Source of the DNA: Chloroflexota bacterium
GTDB taxonomy: Bacteria; Chloroflexota; Anaerolineae; Ardenticatenales; Ardenticatenaceae
DNA length: 5,904 bases
Direction of reading: 5' to 3'
Assembly: GCA_003520455.1 (NCBI GenBank)
Contig: DOUV01000949.1
Coordinates: 1 to 5,904 of the forward strand
The notes under the pieces are model-generated. The model worked only from the letters and a program-made list of their open reading frames with translations, was not told the DNA's origin and made no database searches. Every line of letters starts with the position of its first letter. Position 1 is the stretch's first letter. The translations under genes were made by a program, and so were the position numbers. Positions 1-5,904 of this stretch are shown in pieces.

Positions 1-2
1 TG

Positions 3-46
3 GGGGAGGGGTCCGCCCCCCGCCAACTCTTGCGTACACCCTCCCC
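3..46. repeat. Inverted repeat at the window's left edge
   Basis: GGGGAGGG at 3-10 is the exact reverse complement of CCCTCCCC at 39-46, separated by 28 bases. The right arm runs into a CCCCGGGG palindrome (43-50). No T-run follows on the plus strand, and the minus-strand exit lies outside the window, so its role cannot be judged. It may be terminator debris or a G-rich structural element. The stretch 47-119 shows nothing else convincing. Confidence 0.25.
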
Positions 47-119
47 GGGGAACATCTGGAGCTATCCACTCCCGGATTTCGGGCGCGAATGGAAACAGCG
101 CGCGTCCTTCTCCCGTTGG

Positions 120-153
120 AAAAAGGGAGTCGGGGGGCGGGAGCCCCCCCGAC
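120..153 (-). terminator. Intrinsic terminator of the sigma factor gene
   Basis: Read on the minus strand, a very GC-rich stem (arms 144-153 and 129-138, about ten pairs with one bulged C, loop of four) is followed by TCCC and then five T's (124-120). It begins about 55 bases past the sigma stop codon, on the correct strand. The T-run is short and is set off from the stem by four bases, but position and stem strength make this the natural end of the sigma transcript. Confidence 0.75.
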
Positions 154-206
154 AGGTGGCGGCGACCGCTGGCGGCGGAGGTGCTGTCAGGAGGTGCGAG
201 TCGCTC

Positions 207-1409
207 TCAGCTCTGCTCTTCCGAGGGCCAGGCTGGCGCGCCATCACCGAGGTAGTCGCGGAGCTGTTGCGAGCGCCGGGGGTGGCGGAGCTTGCGCAGG
301 GCCCTGGCTTCGATCTGGCGGATTCGCTCGCGGGTCACCCCGAAGCGGCGCCCGACCTCTTCCAACGAGTGCTGGCGGCCATCTTTGAGGCCGAAGCGGA
401 GCTGGAGGACCCGTCCCTCACGGGGGCTGAGCGCCGCCAGAATCTCCTCCATCTGTTCGCGCAACAAGGTGTAGGTCGCCGCGTCGCTCGGGGTGGGAAC
501 GGAGTTGTCCTCGAGGAAGTCGCTGAGCTGCGCATCTTGCTCCTCGCCAACCGGCATTTCCAACGAGAGGGGGTACTGTCTGATTCGGATGAGGTGTTCG
601 ACCTGCTTGCTCGTGAGGCCCATACCCACGGCCAGTTCCTCGATCGTCGGCTCGCGACCGAGCTGCTGGGCCAGGTCGCGGCTGGCGCGTCCGAGGTGAC
701 TGAGCCGCTCGCACATGTACACGGGAAGCCGGATCGTGCGGCTCTGGTCGGCGATGGCGCGCGTGACCGACTGGCGGATCCACCAGGTGGCACAGGTGGA
801 GAACTTGTTGCCGCGCCGGTAGTCGAACTTCTCGACGGCGCGGATGAGCCCGAGGTTCCCCTCCTGGATGAGATCCAAGAATGCGACGCCCCGACCGACA
901 TACCGTTTCGCGATGCTGACGACCAGCCGGAAGTTCGCATTGATCAGATGATGGCGCGCGCGCTCACCCTCATGGTACCGCCGGTGCAGGGCCAGGCGTT
1001 CCTCTTCGGTCATCAGGCTCCCGGCCTGTTCGAGCTGCCCGGCGGCGGCCCGACCGCGCTCCATCGCGATGGCGAGCGTCACTTCCTCCTCAGCCGTCAG
1101 GAGAGGAATCGCGCTAATCTCTTGCAGGTAGAGGCTAATCGGGTCGTCAACGCGGATATCGGAGAGATCGAAAGTGGCGCCACTGGGCTCAGAGGCCGCA
1201 GCGGCGGCCGCGAGTTTCTCCGCGGTGGGGGTGCTCCTCCGGTGCGAATCGTCTCCCACCGCTGCCGACGAAGGGCGAGGCCCGGGCTGATCGTCGACCG
1301 GGGGGATCTCTGCGGTCACTTCTTCCGGTGCGGCGACCCTCCCGTGTTTCTCGGGAGCGATCGCTGGCGCGATGCGAGTTGTAGCCTGTCGATTGGCGAA
1401 AGTATCCAT
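207..1409 (-). CDS. RpoD-family (sigma-70 group 1/2) RNA polymerase sigma factor
   Basis: This 400-aa protein directs RNA polymerase to promoters. Residues 1-83 are low-complexity (Ala run 67-72) with no recognisable region 1.1. Region 1.2 is near 86-120 ([11 protein letters not shown]), region 2 at 155-230 ([17 protein letters not shown], then ATWWIRQ), region 3 at 231-305, and region 4 at 318-380 with the helix-turn-helix at 348-372 ([20 protein letters not shown]). Residues that read the -35 (R360, E361, R364) and the -12 base (Q213, T216) match E. coli sigma70. Cys206 replaces the Tyr that stacks on the flipped -11 A (E. coli Tyr430), and Tyr231 replaces His455. ATG 1409 was chosen because similarity begins well inside it and AAAAGGAG precedes it, though the 12-base spacing is long. 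An in-frame GTG at 1595 has a better-spaced SD and would add 62 residues. It is divergent from hsp20-lon. It could be the principal factor or a group 2 factor; no symbol is assigned. Confidence 0.93.
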   Translation of the reverse strand: MDTFANRQATTRIAPAIAPEKHGRVAAPEEVTAEIPPVDDQPGPRPSSAAVGDDSHRRSTPTAEKLAAAAAASEPSGATFDLSDIRVDDPISLYLQEISAIPLLTAEEEVTLAIAMERGRAAAGQLEQAGSLMTEEERLALHRRYHEGERARHHLINANFRLVVSIAKRYVGRGVAFLDLIQEGNLGLIRAVEKFDYRRGNKFSTCATWWIRQSVTRAIADQSRTIRLPVYMCERLSHLGRASRDLAQQLGREPTIEELAVGMGLTSKQVEHLIRIRQYPLSLEMPVGEEQDAQLSDFLEDNSVPTPSDAATYTLLREQMEEILAALSPREGRVLQLRFGLKDGRQHSLEEVGRRFGVTRERIRQIEARALRKLRHPRRSQQLRDYLGDGAPAWPSEEQS

Positions 1410-1461
1410 GCAGCGACGCTTCTCCTTTTGATGAGATTCGATTGGAGCCGACTGCACGACG

Positions 1462-1543
1462 GCGGGCCGAGGGTGGCCCGCAGAAAAACGACCTCGCAAC
1501 AGCCAGGCCGGCGTGAGAGCCGGGGCAGGCCGCAGAGAGGTCG
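1462..1543 (-). promoter_or_regulatory. Structured leader of the sigma mRNA, possible attenuator
   Basis: On the minus strand CGACCTC (1543-1537) pairs with GAGGTCG (1495-1489) and is followed directly by TTTTT (1488-1484), which resembles an intrinsic terminator. The enclosed sequence forms an inner hairpin, CCGGC/GCCGG (1523-1519 with 1512-1508). Immediately after the T-run comes a perfect 7-bp hairpin, GCGGGCC/GGCCCGC (1481-1475 with 1468-1462). The element lies inside the roughly 300-nt leader predicted from the promoter at 1715-1743, about 75 bases before ATG 1409. If translation instead begins at GTG 1595, this stretch is coding and the hairpins may be incidental. Confidence 0.35.
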
Positions 1544-1592
1544 CGATAGCCAGACGGTGGCGCAACTCGATTGGTGCTGTGGGTGAAGAGCC

Positions 1593-1608
1593 CACGAGCT
1601 TCTCCTTT
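1593..1608 (-). promoter_or_regulatory. Second SD plus in-frame GTG upstream of the sigma gene
   Basis: On the minus strand AAAGGAG (1608-1602) stands six bases before GTG (1595-1593), which is ideal spacing. The frame stays open into the sigma gene and would give a 462-aa protein. The SD context, ATCAAAGGAGAAGC, is nearly identical to the one in front of ATG 1409, ATCAAAAGGAGAAGC. The extra 62 codons are Pro/Ala/Arg-rich with no recognisable domain, and their third-position GC resembles the first codons after ATG 1409. It could be the true start, a second start, or chance. Confidence 0.35.
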
Positions 1609-1707
1609 GATAGCCGCGAGCGCCTCCGGCCAGGAAAAGCGCCGGGGAGTTCGCGGCTGGGGAAGCCAGCAATGGACAGAGCGGGGGAGCACCAACGACT
1701 CAAAATG

Positions 1708-1763
1708 TGGCAGGACTATAACACAACCATTCTCTGAGTTCAAGGCTTTGAGCACCTTTTTTT
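1708..1763 (-). promoter_or_regulatory. Sigma-70-type promoter for the sigma factor gene
   Basis: On the minus strand TTGAAC (1743-1738) and TATAGT (1720-1715) are separated by exactly 17 bases, matching four and five of six consensus positions. The predicted start is an A at about 1708. A run of seven A's (1763-1757) falls where a distal UP element would lie, about -49 to -55. The predicted transcript has an untranslated leader of about 300 nt before ATG 1409. Confidence 0.65.
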
Positions 1764-1921
1764 CAGACTGCTCTGCTCCAATTCGCTGCATCCGGATCTG
1801 GTGGCTTGGGATGCGAGTTGTTCAGGCAGCGAGAGCCTGCCCTCTGAGATGGGCCTGGCGACCGCGCTGAGTGACCACACGCGCCCTGTTCTTTGCTGGC
1901 TACCGGGGTTTCGAACATGGA

Positions 1922-1969
1922 CCCAAAATCAATTTGGGGGGCTCTTCCGCCCATGGTATGATTATTGCC
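1922..1969 (+). promoter_or_regulatory. Extended -10 promoter for hsp20 with overlapping dyad
   Basis: TATGAT at 1957-1962 is preceded by TGG, giving an extended -10 (TGGTATGAT). The -35 is weak: TTGGGG at 1934-1939 with a 17-base spacer, which fits an extended -10 promoter. A dyad CCCAAA-5-TTTGGG (1922-1938) overlaps the -35 and could be a regulator site. Initiation near 1969 would give a leader of about 45 nt ending in the hsp20 SD. Confidence 0.5.
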
Positions 1970-2013
1970 GCGACTTCTATGGCGCGACGAAAGCATATAG
2001 AAGGAGGAAACTC

Positions 2014-2478
2014 GTGTTTGAAGAGCGACGAATTCGGCGCGAGGCTACCTCGGAGCTTGACCGAGTCAGGCGGGAGGTTGATCGTCTCTTCGAGCAGATG
2101 ACGAACCAGAATGAGTGGCTCGGCCTCACACAACCACGCACGTGGAGCCCGCCTTCGGATGTCTACGAGACTGAGACCTATTTTCTTGTCCGCGTTGAGA
2201 TTGCCGGGATGGACGAAGAGGCCTTCGATGTGACTTTCGCCGATGGTGTGCTGCGGATTCGGGGGACGCGTGAGGAACCAGAGGCGCCGCGGCGGGCCTA
2301 TTTTCAGATGGAGATTCGGTATGGCCCATTCGCCGTTGCGTTGCGGATCAACCAGCCGATCGATGCTGATCGCATCGAGGCCCGGTATGAAAGCGGTTTT
2401 CTCACGGTGACCCTTCCCAAGCGGGTCTCCGGAGAGCGTCGCGCCGCGGTACGCTCGTCTGGAAGCGTTCAGTTATGA
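2014..2478 (+). CDS. hsp20: Hsp20/alpha-crystallin family small heat-shock protein
   Basis: This 154-aa cytoplasmic, ATP-independent holdase binds unfolding proteins and keeps them soluble for refolding or degradation. The N-terminal arm (1-42) is charged and helical (SELDRVRREVDRLFEQM), as is common in bacterial Hsp20. The alpha-crystallin domain covers about 43-136: it opens with PPSDVYETETYFLVRVEIAG, contains GVLRIRGTREE, and ends with the signature ARYESGFLTVTLPK (123-136). The short C-terminal tail ends V-Q-L, which may act as the V/I-x-L/I anchor for oligomer assembly. GTG 2014 was chosen because AAGGAGG (2001-2007) lies six bases upstream; the frame is open further back but has no better start. 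Length is typical of the family. It lies 174 bp upstream of lon on the same strand, so a proteostasis pair is likely. Its own promoter is predicted at 1934-1962. Confidence 0.95.
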   Translation: MFEERRIRREATSELDRVRREVDRLFEQMTNQNEWLGLTQPRTWSPPSDVYETETYFLVRVEIAGMDEEAFDVTFADGVLRIRGTREEPEAPRRAYFQMEIRYGPFAVALRINQPIDADRIEARYESGFLTVTLPKRVSGERRAAVRSSGSVQL

Positions 2479-2543
2479 GGAATCAGCCAGCAGCCGGACG
2501 GGGGACGGATAATGGTCGCAAGATGAAAGCCCGAAGCGCTCAG

Positions 2544-2639
2544 CCGGCCGTCGGGGTGGCGGCGCACAAGGTTGGGGCCACCCGGCGGACTGGGGGCCTC
2601 GCGGGCGACGGCCGGTCGCTGATCACGAGGGGCGTTTTT
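2544..2639 (+). promoter_or_regulatory. Nested inverted repeats in the lon leader
   Basis: CCGGCCGTCG (2544-2553) is the exact reverse complement of CGACGGCCGG (2606-2615). Directly inside it, GGGTGGC (2554-2560) pairs with GCCACCC (2577-2583), so the two stems could stack. The right arm of the outer stem can instead form GCGAC/GTCGC (2605-2609 with 2615-2619), flanked by CCTCG/CGAGG (2597-2601 with 2626-2630), ending four bases before TTTTT (2635-2639). These folds exclude each other. The element ends just before the lon SD (2641-2648). A switch or attenuator is an inference; high GC makes chance stems common. Confidence 0.35.
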
Positions 2640-2652
2640 GAGGAGGAGTTAC

Positions 2653-5241
<2,589 letters not shown>

Positions 5242-5256
5242 GACAGAGGATGACTA

Positions 5257-5289
5257 CCTGGAGACGGAGGTCGACTCCTCCGCCTCTGG
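5257..5289 (+). other. Hairpin downstream of lon, no T-run
   Basis: CGGAGG (5265-5270) pairs with CCTCCG (5277-5282) around a six-base loop, and GAG/CTC (5261-5263 with 5284-5286) extends the stem past one mismatch. It begins 15 bases after the lon stop. No run of T's follows, so it is not a standard intrinsic terminator. It could stabilise the 3' end of the lon mRNA or allow readthrough into the acylase gene. The rest of 5242-5370 shows nothing definite. Confidence 0.3.
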
Positions 5290-5370
5290 ACGTCTTCCAT
5301 CGCCGAAAGGCTGCTCGCTCCTGAACGCACTTTCATTCTCTCCTATCTGCACACCCATGAGCACGCATCG

Positions 5371-5904
5371 ATGAAGCCTCCCCTTGCCATGGTGGCCATT
5401 CTCGCGGGCCTCGCGGCCGTCGGCGCGGCGGGCTATCAGTGGCTGATCCGCCGTCCAGAACCAACGACCGACGGCCTGCTCGCGGCGCCCGGCTTGAACG
5501 ATCGGGTCGAGGTCGTTCGCGACCGCTGGGGCATTCCCCATCTCTTTGCCCGGGGTGAGGACGACCTGTTCTTTGCCCAGGGCTACACCCATGCCCAGGA
5601 CCGGCTCTGGCAGATGGACTTCAACCGGCGCTTCGCCTCCGGCCGGCTGAGCGAGGTCGTGGGAGAGAGCACCCTCCTTCTGGATCGCTGGATGCGGGTG
5701 CTGAGTCTGCGCCGCTCGGCCGAAGCCGCCTGGCCGCACACCGGCCCGGAGGCTTGTCGCGCCGCCACGCGCTACGCGGCCGGGGTCAACGCCGTGATTG
5801 ACGCGCGCGTGCGGGAGAACGCCTGGCCGCTCGAATTTCGCCTGTTGCGCTACCGGCCCGAGCGCTGGACGCCGGCGGACAGCCTCGTGTTGCTGCGCCT
5901 GATG
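5371..5904 (+). CDS. Penicillin acylase family protein (Ntn hydrolase, peptidase S45), N-terminal part
   Basis: Only the first 178 codons are present; the frame runs off the right edge. Family members are Ntn hydrolases that cleave amide bonds (penicillins, acyl-homoserine lactones, other N-acyl compounds) after the precursor self-cleaves into alpha and beta chains. The family signature is clear: VRDRWGIPHLFA (49-60), GYTHAQDRLWQMDFNRR (71-87) and SGRLSEVVGE (90-99), all from the alpha chain. The linker and the catalytic N-terminal Ser of the beta chain would lie beyond the window. Residues 5-26 form a hydrophobic segment without a clear signal-peptidase site, so it is probably membrane-anchored and faces outward. 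ATG 5371 is the first start in a frame open from 5254, but it has no good SD; ATG 5389 is an alternative. Substrate cannot be told from this part. The gap to lon is 129 bp with no clear terminator. Confidence 0.9.
   Translation, partial: MKPPLAMVAILAGLAAVGAAGYQWLIRRPEPTTDGLLAAPGLNDRVEVVRDRWGIPHLFARGEDDLFFAQGYTHAQDRLWQMDFNRRFASGRLSEVVGESTLLLDRWMRVLSLRRSAEAAWPHTGPEACRAATRYAAGVNAVIDARVRENAWPLEFRLLRYRPERWTPADSLVLLRLM

Larger units (their letters stand above)
1410..2013. other. 604-bp divergent control region between the sigma gene and hsp20
   Basis: No convincing gene lies here; the open frames present have no SD or recognisable product, apart from the possible sigma N-terminal extension. From left to right it holds the sigma SD (1422-1429), hairpins in the sigma leader (1462-1543), a second SD-like copy (1602-1608), the minus-strand promoter (1715-1743) with an A-tract upstream of it (1757-1763), a middle part (1764-1920) with small hairpins such as GCCTGCCC/GGCCTGGC (1835-1859), and the plus-strand hsp20 promoter (about 1934-1962). 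I found no CIRCE or HAIR heat-shock operator. Confidence 0.7.

Noticed and set aside
30..1586. 518-codon open frame on the plus strand opposite the sigma gene
   Set aside because: It is antisense to a clearly recognised sigma factor, gives a low-complexity protein without known motifs, and long antisense frames are expected in GC-rich codon usage.
1736..1756. HspR/HAIR- or CIRCE-like heat-shock operator near CTTGAACTC and GAGCACC
   Set aside because: The half-sites do not have the required spacing or a matching second arm; they are part of the -35 of the sigma promoter.
1751..1763. Run of seven T's as a plus-strand terminator
   Set aside because: No good hairpin precedes it and no plus-strand gene lies upstream; on the minus strand it fits better as an UP-element A-tract.
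1900..1925. tRNA-like T-arm (GGTTTCGAAC)
   Set aside because: The flanking bases do not form a T-stem, and no acceptor, D or anticodon arms can be built around it.
1763..1996. 77-codon minus-strand open frame in the divergent region
   Set aside because: It has no SD, no recognisable motif, and runs against the predicted hsp20 promoter.
2508..2513. GATAAT as a separate -10 for lon
   Set aside because: No acceptable -35 lies 16-18 bases upstream, so a lon-specific promoter is not supported.

Overview
The window is GC-rich bacterial chromosomal DNA carrying three complete protein genes and the beginning of a fourth. The style of the proteins suggests a thermophilic Chloroflexota-like (Thermomicrobia/Sphaerobacter-type) organism: an RpoD-type sigma factor with a short low-complexity N-terminus, an Hsp20 beside Lon, and GTG starts with strong Shine-Dalgarno (SD) sequences. 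That assignment is an inference from style, not a database match. I see no RNA gene, insertion sequence or CRISPR array.

Layout: 1-206 lies downstream of the sigma gene and holds its intrinsic terminator (minus strand, about 120-153). 207-1409 (minus) encodes an RpoD-family sigma factor of 400 aa. 1410-2013 is a 604-bp divergent intergenic region. It holds a good minus-strand promoter (TTGAAC-17-TATAGT) that starts a roughly 300-nt leader with hairpins and a second in-frame SD/GTG, and a plus-strand extended -10 promoter. 2014-2478 (plus) encodes an Hsp20/alpha-crystallin chaperone. 2479-2652 is a spacer with nested inverted repeats. 2653-5241 (plus) encodes the ATP-dependent protease Lon. 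5242-5370 is a short gap with a hairpin and no clear terminator. 5371-5904 (plus) is the N-terminal part of a membrane-anchored penicillin-acylase (Ntn hydrolase) family protein that runs off the window.

How they fit: Hsp20 holds unfolding proteins and Lon degrades damaged ones, so the plus-strand pair reads as a protein quality-control unit. The divergent sigma factor shares the control region and could belong to the same stress circuit, but this is not proven. Its -10 reading region carries two unusual substitutions (Cys at the position of E. coli Tyr430, Tyr at the position of His455), which makes it more likely a specialised group 2-like factor than a plain housekeeping one. The acylase has no evident functional tie to the other genes. 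I do not see a clearly new system. The points most worth checking are the sigma substitutions, the structured sigma leader with its duplicated SD, the switch-like inverted repeats before lon, and a 30-residue acidic insert in Lon.
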